NCBI RefSeq assembly: GCF_024347395.1
Contig: NZ_AP025472.1
Coordinates: 682,001-746,000 of the forward strand
Length of the DNA stretch: 64,000 bases
Reading direction: 5' to 3'
Source: Vibrio cortegadensis
Lineage (GTDB): Bacteria > Pseudomonadota > Gammaproteobacteria > Enterobacterales > Vibrionaceae
Within the stretch, counting starts at the first letter, position 1. The number at the start of each line of letters is the position of its first letter. Under the pieces are notes generated by a model. It was not told where the DNA came from. It worked only from the letters and a program-made list of their open reading frames with translations, and searched no databases. Below are positions 1 to 8,414 of this stretch, in pieces. Both the position numbers and the translations under genes were made by a program.

Positions 1-797
1 CCGAACCAGCTTCTGAAAATTATGATCAACGCTTTGGCGGTACACGTCGACTATATGGTAATAGCGAAGTCGAAATTTTACGTGCAGCACATGTGTGTGT
101 TATTGGTATCGGCGGCGTCGGTTCGTGGGCGGTAGAAGCATTGGCTCGTACGGGCGTGGGTGAATTGACTCTGATTGATATGGACGATGTTTGTGTTACG
201 AATATCAACCGTCAAATTCATGCAATGTCAGGCACGGTAGGTCAGAGTAAAATTGAAGTCATGGCTGAACGCGTAAAACTGATCAACCCTGAATGTAAGA
301 TCAACTTGATCGATGACTTTATTGGCCCAGATAACCAAGCTGAGTACCTCAATAAGGATTTTGATTACGTACTTGACGCGATTGATAGCGTCAAAGCAAA
401 AGCCTCTTTATTAGCTTATTGTAAGAGTAATAAAATCAAAGTGATTACGATTGGTGGCGCTGGCGGCCAAACGGATCCGACTCAAATTAAAGTGGCTGAC
501 CTTACCAAAACGATTCAAGATCCTTTAGCGAAAAAAATTAAGGATACGCTGCGTCGTCATCATAATTTCACTAAAAATCCAGCGCGTAAATTTGGCATTG
601 ATTGCGTCTTTTCGACTGAGCAACTGAAATACCCTCAAGCAGATGGTTCGGTGTGTGGTGTTAAGGCTACAGCTGAGGGGCCGAAACGTATGGATTGTGC
701 GAGTGGGTTTGGCGCTGCAACTGTCGTCACTGCATCATTTGGTTTTGTTGCTGTATCTCGAATTGTCGAAAAACTGATTCAGAAACACCGAAAATAA
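1..797 (+). CDS. tcdA: tRNA threonylcarbamoyladenosine dehydratase TcdA (5' partial)
   Basis: This E1-like enzyme uses ATP to cyclise t6A at position 37 of ANN-decoding tRNAs to ct6A. The open frame runs in from base 3 without a stop, so the true start lies just outside the window. A GTG at 93 is internal, because the upstream in-frame residues (QRFGGTRRLYG) are typical of the family N-terminus. The GIGGVGSW nucleotide-binding loop follows directly, then the DMDDVCVTNINRQ segment typical of ThiF/MoeB/E1 folds. About 264 residues are visible against roughly 268 in E. coli TcdA, so little is missing. csdE follows after 13 bp in the same direction. This matches the known csdE-csdL(tcdA) partnership, in which CsdA/CsdE supply sulfur chemistry to TcdA. 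The identification is secure. Confidence 0.95.
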   Translation, partial: EPASENYDQRFGGTRRLYGNSEVEILRAAHVCVIGIGGVGSWAVEALARTGVGELTLIDMDDVCVTNINRQIHAMSGTVGQSKIEVMAERVKLINPECKINLIDDFIGPDNQAEYLNKDFDYVLDAIDSVKAKASLLAYCKSNKIKVITIGGAGGQTDPTQIKVADLTKTIQDPLAKKIKDTLRRHHNFTKNPARKFGIDCVFSTEQLKYPQADGSVCGVKATAEGPKRMDCASGFGAATVVTASFGFVAVSRIVEKLIQKHRK

Positions 798-810
798 TTA
801 GGAATTCGTA

Positions 811-1239
811 ATGTCACCATTTCAAGCTTCGCCATTTGGTACTGAAATTAGCGCCGAGATGATCGTTGAAACGATGCAAAAATTTCACGGCTGGGAAGAT
901 CGCTATCGTCAGGTTATTCAATGGGGCAAATTGCTACCGAAAATATCTGAAGAGCTTAAAAGCGATCAAGTGACCGTTTCTGGGTGTGAAAGTACAGTTT
1001 GGTTGGTCAGTCAGCAAGTTGATGGCTACTGGTTTTTCTGTGCAGATTCCGATGCTCGAATTGTTCGAGGGCTTATTGCGTTAGTGATGGCGGCATTTGA
1101 TGGAAAAACGGCTCAACAAATACAGGTGTTTGATGTCGATGATTACTTCAATAAAATTGGATTAATTGCCCATTTAAGCCCTTCCAGAGGGAATGGTTTA
1201 AAAGCGATTGTTGAGCAGATAAAACAGCTTGCTAGTTAA
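811..1239 (+). CDS. csdE: CsdE/SufE-family sulfur acceptor protein
   Basis: This 142-aa protein belongs to the SufE/CsdE family, which accepts persulfide sulfur from a cysteine desulfurase and stimulates it. The conserved active-site segment SGCESTVWL is present with the acceptor cysteine at residue 59. The C-terminal DDYFNKIGLIAHLSPSRGNGL stretch is also typical. CsdE is favoured over SufE because the gene lies 13 bp behind tcdA, as in the E. coli csd locus, and no suf operon is visible. Its likely desulfurase partner, csdA, is on the opposite strand at about 18.7-19.9 kb. Length is normal for the family. Confidence 0.9.
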   Translation: MSPFQASPFGTEISAEMIVETMQKFHGWEDRYRQVIQWGKLLPKISEELKSDQVTVSGCESTVWLVSQQVDGYWFFCADSDARIVRGLIALVMAAFDGKTAQQIQVFDVDDYFNKIGLIAHLSPSRGNGLKAIVEQIKQLAS

Positions 1240-1419
1240 GGGATGACTTATTGAGTTTTGCACAGAGACTCTGCTATTTTCAGCGAATTATTTGCAGCAA
1301 TTTGAACTCAAATGTGCTCTAATACCGCGCTTACCAAGGGATGGTGTTAAAAATACTCAGCTTAGATGGAGTTATCAAAGTTGACGAATCCCTTAATTAT
1401 CCCTAGGAATAAAAAGAAC

Positions 1420-1725
1420 ATGTCTAAGAATAAAAAATACGATATCCGTACTACTGAAAAACGTACAGGTTGGACTGCTGAAATCACTCGCCAAGTGACT
1501 TCTCGCCGTGTAACTGTATCAAAACGTGAAATGGGTTTTGAAACTGAAGCACTAGCGATTGAGTGGGCAGAGAAAGAGCTTGAAGGCTTTGTTAAAAACC
1601 AAGCAGAACGTAATGAACGTAAAGGCGAGCAGCGTAAAGCAGCAGAAGAACGTGCTGAAAAACGTAAAGCGGCCGATCTCCTTGCTAAGCAATGCAAAGA
1701 AGCGGAACAAGAGCAAGAAGACTAA
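1420..1725 (+). CDS. DUF3622 family protein
   Basis: A 101-aa hydrophilic protein of the small DUF3622 group seen in Vibrio. No function is known to me. The first half (SKNKKYDIRTTEKRTGWTAE and what follows) looks like a compact fold. The second half, from about residue 55, is strongly charged and rich in Lys, Glu, Arg and Ala, as expected of a long helix or coiled coil. I chose the ATG at 1420 over an upstream alternative at 1366. It has an AGGAAT ribosome-binding sequence at about 1404, and the upstream in-frame residues look like untranslated leader. It stands alone, with hairpins after the stop. Confidence 0.75.
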   Translation: MSKNKKYDIRTTEKRTGWTAEITRQVTSRRVTVSKREMGFETEALAIEWAEKELEGFVKNQAERNERKGEQRKAAEERAEKRKAADLLAKQCKEAEQEQED

Positions 1726-1733
1726 TTTTTAAT

Positions 1734-1763
1734 AAGACAAAATCCCAACTAAGATTTTGTCTT
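1734..1763 (+). terminator. Hairpin after the DUF3622 gene
   Basis: AAGACAAAATC and GATTTTGTCTT form an 11-bp stem eight bases downstream of the DUF3622 stop. The stem is AT-rich and its 3' arm contains the T-run, so it is a plausible intrinsic terminator of moderate strength. Confidence 0.5.
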
Positions 1764-1829
1764 TAAGAAAACTGAGCATGTAGCTTTAGTGACTGTTTAA
1801 CCTCAAGGTTTTTCAGTTTTAGAGACTTA

Positions 1830-1897
1830 TTACTTTCAGGTATTTCTTACTTCCAGAAACGGCTTACTTCCAGAAATAGCTTACTTTCAGAAACGGC
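1830..1897. repeat. 17-bp tandem repeat, four units
   Basis: Four consecutive 17-base units of the form TTACTTYCAGRWAYNKC lie at 1830, 1847, 1864 and 1881. Units 2 to 4 differ from each other at only a few positions, and the first is more diverged. A fifth unit may start at 1898 (TTAGTTTTC). The array lies between two transcription units and codes for nothing visible. Confidence 0.85.
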
Positions 1898-1912
1898 TTA
1901 GTTTTCTTGAAC

Positions 1913-1945
1913 AAAAGGCATCGATAATATATCGGTGCCTTTTTC
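1913..1945 (+). terminator. Strong intrinsic terminator
   Basis: AAAAGGCATCGATA pairs with TATCGGTGCCTTTT (one G-T pair) and is followed by further T residues. Because the 5' arm begins with A residues, it may also work for the convergent AstE-like gene that ends at 1983. Confidence 0.75.
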
Positions 1946-1982
1946 GTTTTGGATCATCATCTTTTGTGACTATTTAATGGGG

Positions 1983-3047
1983 CTAACTGTTTGAAATTAT
2001 CTGGCCTGTGGTGAGCGGTTCATAATCAAGATCAATCACCTCCTCAAGGTAGTTCTCGACCGCTTGTTCTATCTCTTCATCATCTTGTTTAAAATAGGCC
2101 AAATGAAAAACCGCATCACCTTCATTCACGAGAGGAAGTGTCTGTTGTCCAATTACCACTCCGCCTTTATGAGCTTTAATTTCACACTCACTATGGCCTA
2201 GAGGCGAGCTAATATAAGCCAGAATTTGACCTTTCTCGACTTTTTCGCCTAATGTTACCACTGTTCTCAAAATACCATCGCTACCTGCGCGAACCCAACT
2301 GGTTGATTTTGCAATGATGGCAGTCGGAAGTTTTTTACGACTTGAACGTAGCATTCCAATGGATTGCATCACTTGCTGAATACCGATAAAACCAGCACTG
2401 ATTGCAATTGGCTCAAAGCGTAAAGCTTCACCTGCCTCATAGGTGAGCACGGGAATACCGCATTTTTCGGCTTCACTTCTTAATGAACCATCACGTAGGG
2501 CTGAATCGATAATCACAGGAGTAGCAAAAGCTTGCGCAATACGCAGAGTTTCAGGGTTACTTAAGTTCGCGCGAATTTGCGGCAGGTTTGTTCTGTGTAT
2601 TGCCCCGGTATGTAAATCAAGAATGTAGTCACATTTTTTGGCAACTTGATCAAAAAACGTGAAAGCCATGCGTGATGCAAGAGACCCATGCTCACTACCT
2701 GGAAAACAGCGATTTAAGTCGCGGCGATCTGGCAGGTAACGCGACTTATGGATGAAGCCAAATACGTTCACGATAGGCACGGTAATTAAGGTGCCTCGGA
2801 GTTTATTGGGGTCGATGGTATTAATTAGCTGTCTTACAATTTCGACGCCGTTAAGCTCATCACCATGTATCGCGGCATTGACCATTAAAGTAGGCCCTGC
2901 AAAGCGTCCGTTAATCACCTCAATTGGAATTGAGAGCGGTGAGTGGGTATAGAGCTTTGCAGCTTCTAGTTCGATCACTCGGCGTTGCCCTGGAGGAATC
3001 GTCTCATTTAATAAGTTAAAGGGTGTGTTTTTTTTCACTGCAACCAT
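1983..3047 (-). CDS. Succinylglutamate desuccinylase/aspartoacylase family zinc hydrolase
   Basis: A 354-aa member of the AstE/AspA branch of M14-like zinc carboxypeptidases, which cleave N-acyl groups from amino acids or related amides. Counting from the ATG at 3047, the zinc ligands appear as HGDE (His61, Glu64) and His146 in DLHTG. The NRCFPG motif lies in between. The C-terminal third resembles the lipoyl-like beta barrel seen in many uncharacterised members (GEKVEKGQILAYISSPLG). A TTG at 3134 would add 29 residues. I prefer the internal ATG because MVAVKKNTPFNLL fits my recollection of how relatives begin, but neither start has a strong ribosome-binding site. It is not part of an arginine-degradation operon here, so the substrate is unknown. 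Confidence 0.8.
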   Translation of the reverse strand: MVAVKKNTPFNLLNETIPPGQRRVIELEAAKLYTHSPLSIPIEVINGRFAGPTLMVNAAIHGDELNGVEIVRQLINTIDPNKLRGTLITVPIVNVFGFIHKSRYLPDRRDLNRCFPGSEHGSLASRMAFTFFDQVAKKCDYILDLHTGAIHRTNLPQIRANLSNPETLRIAQAFATPVIIDSALRDGSLRSEAEKCGIPVLTYEAGEALRFEPIAISAGFIGIQQVMQSIGMLRSSRKKLPTAIIAKSTSWVRAGSDGILRTVVTLGEKVEKGQILAYISSPLGHSECEIKAHKGGVVIGQQTLPLVNEGDAVFHLAYFKQDDEEIEQAVENYLEEVIDLDYEPLTTGQIISNS

Positions 3048-3176
3048 GCTATATGACTCATAAATTAACCAATGAACCAAATGTACCAACGGCCTCTTTA
3101 TTGCACCAATGAATGATTTTTCTAGTGACGACAAAATAATTTAGTGAGTCGCAGAGTCATTTATCACATCACGGGG

Positions 3177-3608
3177 CTACTTCCAGCAGTTTGTCGGTAA
3201 ACTTTCTCCTGTCGCTTTTAAGATCATTTTTTTATTGTTAGGTAAGCATGTATCTTGGTCTTGGCCTTTTGTCGATTGTGCCGTTGCAACGATGGAATAG
3301 GCCACGCTGGCTGAACTGACTACGTTAAAACTATATCTATCCGAATCGGATTCGCATAATAAACAGTGTCCCCCTGAGATAATAGCGCTCCAATCATAAC
3401 TACCAGAATAGTGCTGCTCTAAAGAGAGTTGAATACGTGCCATGTCTGAAAGTGCTTGGCTACGGTGTGATTTTATGACGTGATTGGTATAGCTCGGGTA
3501 AGCGATCGCACTTAATACACCTATGATGGCAATGACCACTAATAATTCGAGCAATGTCATCCCATTACCTGTTTTTTTGTAGTTATTACATGGATTTATT
3601 GGAATCAT
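3177..3608 (-). CDS. pilE: Type IV pilin-like protein (PilE family)
   Basis: A 143-aa prepilin with a short leader ending in Gly16, followed by MTLLELLVVIAIIGVLSAIAYPSY. This is a class III signal with Glu at +5 and the helical pilin core. Met rather than Phe stands at +1. Four cysteines are present (two in CLLC, one in TCLPN, one in the C-terminal NCWK), allowing two disulfides in the globular domain. It is divergent from the fimT-pilW-pilX-pilV-like operon starting at 3711. Vibrio cholerae has a comparable minor-pilin cluster linked to the DNA-uptake pilus. A minor-pilin role is inferred from that context. Confidence 0.85.
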   Translation of the reverse strand: MIPINPCNNYKKTGNGMTLLELLVVIAIIGVLSAIAYPSYTNHVIKSHRSQALSDMARIQLSLEQHYSGSYDWSAIISGGHCLLCESDSDRYSFNVVSSASVAYSIVATAQSTKGQDQDTCLPNNKKMILKATGESLPTNCWK

Positions 3609-3710
3609 TTCTAAGCCTCTCTGGTTTTATTTTTCGCTATTTTTCGTTGGTGATAGCATCTCTGCAAGTCTTAATTACAGTGTATTGTTCATTACATAGG
3701 AATTTGGGAA

Positions 3711-4211
3711 ATGCCTCGCGGGTTTACGTTATTAGAGCTGCTTATCTCTGTATCGGTGATGTCGATATTGTTGGCGAGTGCGGCTCCAAGTTTTAGTTCA
3801 GTCACTCAAACCATGAAAATGCAAAGGCTTGCGAGTGAGCTGAATGGTTTTATGCTTCAAGCTAAATCAGAGGCAGTGATGCGAAATAAGGATTTATGGG
3901 CACACTTCATTATGTCTGGCACAACCAACAGCACGGGAGATTGGAAGATTAAGCTATCAGAAAACGTGGCTCCCAATGTAGGCCCTGCGATTCTAATGTT
4001 GTCTGGAGAAGCTTATCGTAATGTGGTTTTTTCGGTGAGCTATGGATCTAAACAGGTTAAGTTTAGTGGTATTCATGGGAAAGCGAAGAACGGCAATGTC
4101 ACTCTATCTATAGGAAAAAAAACGCTCAAACTAACCACTTACCAAGTATCTGGAAGAATGAGAATATGCGGAGTCGGAGGTGAGTATTATGGCTATCAAG
4201 CATGCAGTTAA
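3711..4211 (+). CDS. fimT: FimT/GspH-type pseudopilin
   Basis: A 166-aa prepilin with a four-residue leader (MPRG) cleaved before FTLLELLISVSVMSILLASAAPSF, with Glu at +5. FimT/FimU proteins are minor pilins that help start type IV pilus assembly, and some bind DNA during transformation. The segment LASELNGFMLQAKSEAVMRN after the helix is characteristic of GspH/FimT. The C-terminus carries two cysteines (RICGVG, YQACS). An AGGAATT sequence precedes the ATG. The next gene starts inside its last codons, indicating an operon with translational coupling. Confidence 0.88.
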   Translation: MPRGFTLLELLISVSVMSILLASAAPSFSSVTQTMKMQRLASELNGFMLQAKSEAVMRNKDLWAHFIMSGTTNSTGDWKIKLSENVAPNVGPAILMLSGEAYRNVVFSVSYGSKQVKFSGIHGKAKNGNVTLSIGKKTLKLTTYQVSGRMRICGVGGEYYGYQACS

Positions 4212-4791
4212 TTCATCTCAATTAGGTGCGACGTTGATTGAATTTATGATCGCTTCTCTTCTGGGAGTAATAGCCATTTCCATCATTGGGTCGGTATTTC
4301 TATCTGGGCAGAGAGTGGCGACTGAGAGGAGTAAAGAGTTACTCCTGTTGCAGCAAGTTTCTGGCGCATTACAGTACTTCAAGCAAGATATTCAGAGGGC
4401 GGGTTATGACGGTGGAGGTGGGCACTCATTAATGCTATCAGGTGCTGCCAATATACTGCACATATCGCCTGACTTTAAAACCGCCGCTTATGCTTATCAA
4501 CATCAGACAAAAATTCGCAATGTGGCGTTTGTTTTTCAGTCCGGAATGATCAAAGTGTGCGATAGCCCATCGACGATTGTGAAAACCGTATCATCGGCAG
4601 TAACAGGCTGCTCTTCAATTTTTGAGCCAAATCAGATTAAAGTCACTGACTTCAGTGTGAAGAGTGATGTCATTGCGGGGCAAAAGAGTGCCTCGGGGCT
4701 TACCTCGATCGCTATGTCTGCAGAATTAGTGGGAGATCCACTGGTCAGCTATTCATCCAGCGTTGAAGTTCAGCAGAGGAATTGGCAATGA
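4189..4791 (+). CDS. pilW: PilW-like minor pilin
   Basis: A 200-aa prepilin with signal QLG before ATLIEFMIASLLGVIAISIIGSVF (Glu at +5). The segment SGALQYFKQDIQRAGYDGG resembles the conserved PilW region. The ATG at 4189 is preferred to the in-frame GTG at 4180. A GGAGGTGA ribosome-binding sequence covers that GTG and sits at normal spacing from the ATG. The gene overlaps the end of fimT by 23 bases and ends on the start codons of the next gene. It probably acts with FimT, the PilX-like protein and PilV as the priming complex of a type IV pilus. Confidence 0.85.
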   Translation: MAIKHAVNSSQLGATLIEFMIASLLGVIAISIIGSVFLSGQRVATERSKELLLLQQVSGALQYFKQDIQRAGYDGGGGHSLMLSGAANILHISPDFKTAAYAYQHQTKIRNVAFVFQSGMIKVCDSPSTIVKTVSSAVTGCSSIFEPNQIKVTDFSVKSDVIAGQKSASGLTSIAMSAELVGDPLVSYSSSVEVQQRNWQ

Positions 4792-6068
4792 TGAAACATC
4801 AACATGGTGCGATCACGCTGCTAATTACCAGTGTATTGCTGCTTTGTGCATTGATACTCACACTAGGCAGTTACCGTTCTGTTTTTTACCAGATCAAACG
4901 GGCGCAAAATGAAGTTGTTGCAAGGCAGCAGCATTGGCAAGCTGAAGGGGGATTAGAGTGCGCTTTTACTAAGGTATATCAAGATAGAGATATGACACAG
5001 CTAACAGCCGCTGCCTCTGTTGGTTATTTTTCTACCCAATGCTCGTCACCTTTGAACTTACATCAGATTGTGTCTACACCGGTTATTGTCGGTAAAAGTT
5101 ACCAGTTGTCCGCAAAGGTATTGAGTACTAGTGGTTCACACATTACCAAAACGTTGCGCTTTAAAAGTGATAAAGGTAAAGGTGCGATTCAAACCGAATC
5201 AAGCATTAAAATTATCGCAGATGCCAGTGTTGAGATTGCACCTGAGGTTAATGATGAAGTATTGAGCAATGGGGCGTTTGACTGCACAGCGATGAGGTTT
5301 AAAGACACGGTAGAATTTATTGCCAATGGAAATACTTTACAAACAACACTTCCGATTGATACTCCAGCAGACTTTACTGAGTGTAACGACTATACCTCTC
5401 TTTCTAGTAACGCCTTAATCACTCAAGCAGGTTCAGTGCCACTTGGGGCTTTTATGTCTGATTTCAAACATGATGCCGATATTGATACCTTCTATAACTA
5501 CTTTGGCATGAAAAAAACGCCAGCGAATTTAGTATCTGTAAAAGCGGACTATTTCCATATTGATCTCACCTCTGGTGGAAATTGTGCCACTTTAGTGAAG
5601 AGTGCATTTTATAGTGGAAAAGAGAAAGTATGGGTCTATGGAGACTGCGTTATTTCGCCTAATTTATCTGTGGTGGATGGGGCAGGCGTGATCACACCTC
5701 GCTCATTGGTGGTTGAAAATGGTGTTTTTGTTACGTACGGAGCGAATGTTTTTGATGGCTCATTTTATCATATGGTCAATATGTCTATGTTTGATGATCC
5801 TGACACTTCGGGTACCGATCTCGACCTTCTACCAGCGCACTGGGCTTCACTTACCTTACCTCCTGGTTTTGATATTTCACTGATTGAAGCCAATTCTATC
5901 TATATTGATACGGGTTCATTCTTTCCAAAAGGTGGAATTTTCCTCGACACTCCAAATGGGCTATCGACCATTAAAGGATCACTGAATTTAGACTTTACCA
6001 ATAGCTATAACCCTTTCGATGAGCCATCAACTGTGGTTTGGCAAAGAGGATCTTGGCATGACTTCTAA
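4788..6068 (+). CDS. Large PilX-like type IV pilus-associated protein
   Basis: A 426-aa protein with a class III-like signal (HQHG before AITLLITSVLLLCALILTLGSYRS). It lacks Glu at +5, as in PilX and GspK. It occupies the PilX slot between pilW-like and pilV genes but is at least twice the usual PilX length. After the N-terminal helix, the segment QHWQAEGGLECAF is PilX-like. The remainder is a long beta-rich exported region that I cannot assign (for example SIKIIADASVEIAPEVND and SFYHMVNMSMFDDPDTSGTD). No PilY1 gene is present, so it may combine roles. Start ATG 4788 follows an AGAGGA sequence. The stop of the preceding gene overlaps the start, and pilV starts inside its end. Confidence 0.7.
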   Translation: MMKHQHGAITLLITSVLLLCALILTLGSYRSVFYQIKRAQNEVVARQQHWQAEGGLECAFTKVYQDRDMTQLTAAASVGYFSTQCSSPLNLHQIVSTPVIVGKSYQLSAKVLSTSGSHITKTLRFKSDKGKGAIQTESSIKIIADASVEIAPEVNDEVLSNGAFDCTAMRFKDTVEFIANGNTLQTTLPIDTPADFTECNDYTSLSSNALITQAGSVPLGAFMSDFKHDADIDTFYNYFGMKKTPANLVSVKADYFHIDLTSGGNCATLVKSAFYSGKEKVWVYGDCVISPNLSVVDGAGVITPRSLVVENGVFVTYGANVFDGSFYHMVNMSMFDDPDTSGTDLDLLPAHWASLTLPPGFDISLIEANSIYIDTGSFFPKGGIFLDTPNGLSTIKGSLNLDFTNSYNPFDEPSTVVWQRGSWHDF

Positions 6069-6471
6069 ACAGCAAGGCTTCAGTCTTATTGAAGTGTTAA
6101 TTTCATTCTCATTGATTGGAATTGGTGCTTTGGGTTTGGTTAAACTCCAAGCTTATGTCGAACAGAAGGCCGATTTTGCAACTCACAGTGTTGAAGCGCT
6201 GTATTTGGCAGAAGAAAAACTAGAGTGGTTTCGAACTCGTGGAGCATCCGATGCGATGTCTACCATCACTCCTGCAAACTTTAATTCTGATTTGGTAACA
6301 GGGATGGATGTCTCACACCCTTTTTATACTCTTAGTTGGTCTGTATCTGCAATTTCACTGTCTGGAGCATTAAAAACGATAGAAATAGAAGCACAGTGGC
6401 AAAATCGGTTTGGTGATAGTGAGTCGGTTAAGCTAACCACCATGATATCCAAATATAGTGAATTTGATTAA
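6058..6471 (+). CDS. pilV: PilV-like minor pilin
   Basis: A 137-aa prepilin with MTSKQQG before FSLIEVLISFSLIGIGALGLVKLQ (Glu at +5), which is the typical PilV/GspI signature. The segment VEALYLAEEKLEWFRTRG is also PilV-like. The ATG at 6058 is chosen because AGAGGAT precedes it and the signal begins immediately after. An upstream in-frame start at 6019 would put 13 extra residues before the leader. It overlaps the preceding gene by 11 bases and is the last gene of the minor-pilin operon. No clear terminator follows. Confidence 0.88.
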   Translation: MTSKQQGFSLIEVLISFSLIGIGALGLVKLQAYVEQKADFATHSVEALYLAEEKLEWFRTRGASDAMSTITPANFNSDLVTGMDVSHPFYTLSWSVSAISLSGALKTIEIEAQWQNRFGDSESVKLTTMISKYSEFD

Positions 6472-6751
6472 TAGATGTCGTGAATGGTATTAAAGAGCCC
6501 TTATTTTCGGTGATTGTTCATTAAATGTCAGGTTATTACATATCGGTTAATTTCATGTGTATGAGTGTTGGTGGGTATTGTGTTTATTATGTTGTGCTAT
6601 GTTGCTATTTTTGCAAAATATGTCTCCAATTATGACAAACAACCAGGATCTTATGCTTTTCAAGTTGTGTTTATTTAGAATAAAAAATATCAACGACCGT
6701 GATTATTACAATATTAGGTCGAATATACACAACCGCATAAATGGAGTTACG
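6472..6751. other. Intergenic region before the AbgT transporter
   Basis: This 280-bp AT-rich region lies between the pilin operon and the transporter gene. An open frame extends upstream of the transporter start to 6557, but its residues (MYECWWVLCLLCCAM and so on) look like leader sequence. I see no RNA gene, clear terminator or convincing operator in it. Confidence 0.5.
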
Positions 6752-8326
6752 ATGAGTAACCAAGCCGCACAATCTTCAGCGCCACAGCCTTCAGCACCAC
6801 AGAAAGCAAGTGGTATGGATCGTTTTTTAAATACGATCGAAAGGGTCGGGAATAAGATCCCAGATCCAGCACTGCTTTTCTTCTGGGGTCTACTTATTGT
6901 TTGGGGGCTTTCAGCACTATTATCACAAGTACAATTTGATTTGATTCATCCAGTAACGAAGGATGCGGTTCAAGTTAAAAATCTACTAACGGGTGATTCT
7001 CTCGCAAACTTTTTAGCCACCATGGTGAAAAACTTCACTGGCTTTGCACCACTCGGTATCGTATTGGTTGCGATGCTCGGTGTGGGTGTTGCTGACTCTT
7101 CAGGCTTTATTCAAACCGGCCTTAAGAAAATGCTGAACTTTACGCCCGCGAAATTATTGACCCCAATGCTTATTCTTGTTGCGATAGTTTCGCACACTGC
7201 GGCAGATGCGGGTTATGTTCTGGTTATCCCTTTAGGCGGTATTATTTTCCACGCTGCGGGTCGTCATCCACTCGCGGGTATTGCTGCTGCTTTTGCTGGT
7301 GTATCTGGCGGATTTTCTGCGAACTTTATTCCATCGGGTATCGATCCTCTGTTGGCTGGTTTTACTCAAACCGCCGCACAAGTTCTGGACACGTCGTATA
7401 TTGTTAACCCACTGGCAAACATTTACTTTACAGGTCTTTCATCAATTTTAATCGTGCTTATCGGTTGGTATGTGACAGAAAAAATCATTGAACCACGTTT
7501 AGCGAATACTCCGGTTGATGATGATGCAGAAGAAGCACCAGATCTAGGCTCATTTACTGCGATTGAATCGAAAGCATTTAAATTTGCAGGTTGGGCAATG
7601 GTTGCTGGTATTGCGTTACTCATTGCACTTATCTACCCAGAAGATTCAGCTCTACGCTCTCCTGATGGCGAAATCACCTCGTTCTCTGCACCAATCATGA
7701 AATCGATTGTGCCACTGATTTTTATTCTGTTTATTATTCCAGGGATCGTTTACGGACGTGTTTCGGGCACTTTTAAGAACAGTAATGATGTGATTAAAGC
7801 GATGTCTGAGACGATGGGGACAATGGGGGCGTACATGGTTATGTCGTTCTTCTGTGCTCAATTCTTGGTTGCATTCAGTCAATCGAACATTGGTACTATC
7901 CTGGCGATGTACGGGGCAGACTTCCTTAAAGCATTAGATCTTCCGGGCCAAATGACGGTCATCGGTATGATTTTGCTGACTGCTTTTGTGAACTTGCTGA
8001 TTGGTTCGGCATCCGCTAAATGGGCGCTAATTGGTCCTGTCTTGGTGCCAATGTTGATGGGCGTAGGTATTTCTCCTGAGTTATCACAAGCGGCATATCG
8101 TGTAGGTGATTCAGTATCGAATATTATCTCGCCTCTAATGGTATTCTTCCCACTCGTGGTGGTTTACTGCCAACGCTATGTGAAGACAACGGGTATCGGT
8201 ACATTAGCGTCATTGATGATGCCATTCTCTATTGCAATGCTGATTGGCTGGACTATTTTCCTACTGGCTTACTGGGCGTTAGGTATTCCTCTAGGCATCC
8301 AAGCGCCATACACTTATACAATGTAA
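6752..8326 (+). CDS. AbgT family transporter
   Basis: A 524-aa polytopic membrane protein of the AbgT family. Family members include the E. coli p-aminobenzoyl-glutamate importer and drug or sulfonamide efflux pumps, so direction and substrate are open. The conserved N-terminal RFLNTIERVGNKIPDPALLFFWG segment is present, followed by ten or more hydrophobic helices. The region GSASAKWALIGPVLVPMLMGVGISPELSQAAYRVGDSVSN is the classic C-terminal AbgT signature. The ATG at 6752 has TGGAGT seven bases upstream and starts a polar tail rich in Gln, Ser, Pro and Ala, which argues against the 65-residue-longer frame. A strong terminator follows and the gene is monocistronic. Confidence 0.9.
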   Translation: MSNQAAQSSAPQPSAPQKASGMDRFLNTIERVGNKIPDPALLFFWGLLIVWGLSALLSQVQFDLIHPVTKDAVQVKNLLTGDSLANFLATMVKNFTGFAPLGIVLVAMLGVGVADSSGFIQTGLKKMLNFTPAKLLTPMLILVAIVSHTAADAGYVLVIPLGGIIFHAAGRHPLAGIAAAFAGVSGGFSANFIPSGIDPLLAGFTQTAAQVLDTSYIVNPLANIYFTGLSSILIVLIGWYVTEKIIEPRLANTPVDDDAEEAPDLGSFTAIESKAFKFAGWAMVAGIALLIALIYPEDSALRSPDGEITSFSAPIMKSIVPLIFILFIIPGIVYGRVSGTFKNSNDVIKAMSETMGTMGAYMVMSFFCAQFLVAFSQSNIGTILAMYGADFLKALDLPGQMTVIGMILLTAFVNLLIGSASAKWALIGPVLVPMLMGVGISPELSQAAYRVGDSVSNIISPLMVFFPLVVVYCQRYVKTTGIGTLASLMMPFSIAMLIGWTIFLLAYWALGIPLGIQAPYTYTM

Positions 8327-8355
8327 GTGAAGCTAATCAGTCAATTGATCTGAAA

Positions 8356-8393
8356 ATAAAAAGCCCGCTGTCATAAAATAGCGGGCTTTTTTA
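8356..8393 (+). terminator. Bidirectional intrinsic terminator
   Basis: AAAAAGCCCGCT pairs with AGCGGGCTTTTTT around an eight-base loop. The T-run on the plus strand ends abgT transcription. The matching A-run also serves the convergent fghA gene. Confidence 0.88.
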
Positions 8394-8414
8394 ATTCTTA
8401 CTTGTCGAAAAGTT

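Noticed and set aside
1362..1697. 111-codon ORF antisense to the DUF3622 gene
   Set aside because: Its Ala/Arg/Ser-rich repeats are the mirror of the charged helix coded on the other strand.
6557..6751. 65-residue N-terminal extension of the AbgT transporter
   Set aside because: The extension is Cys/Trp/Met-rich and unlike the family. A good ribosome-binding site precedes the ATG at 6752.
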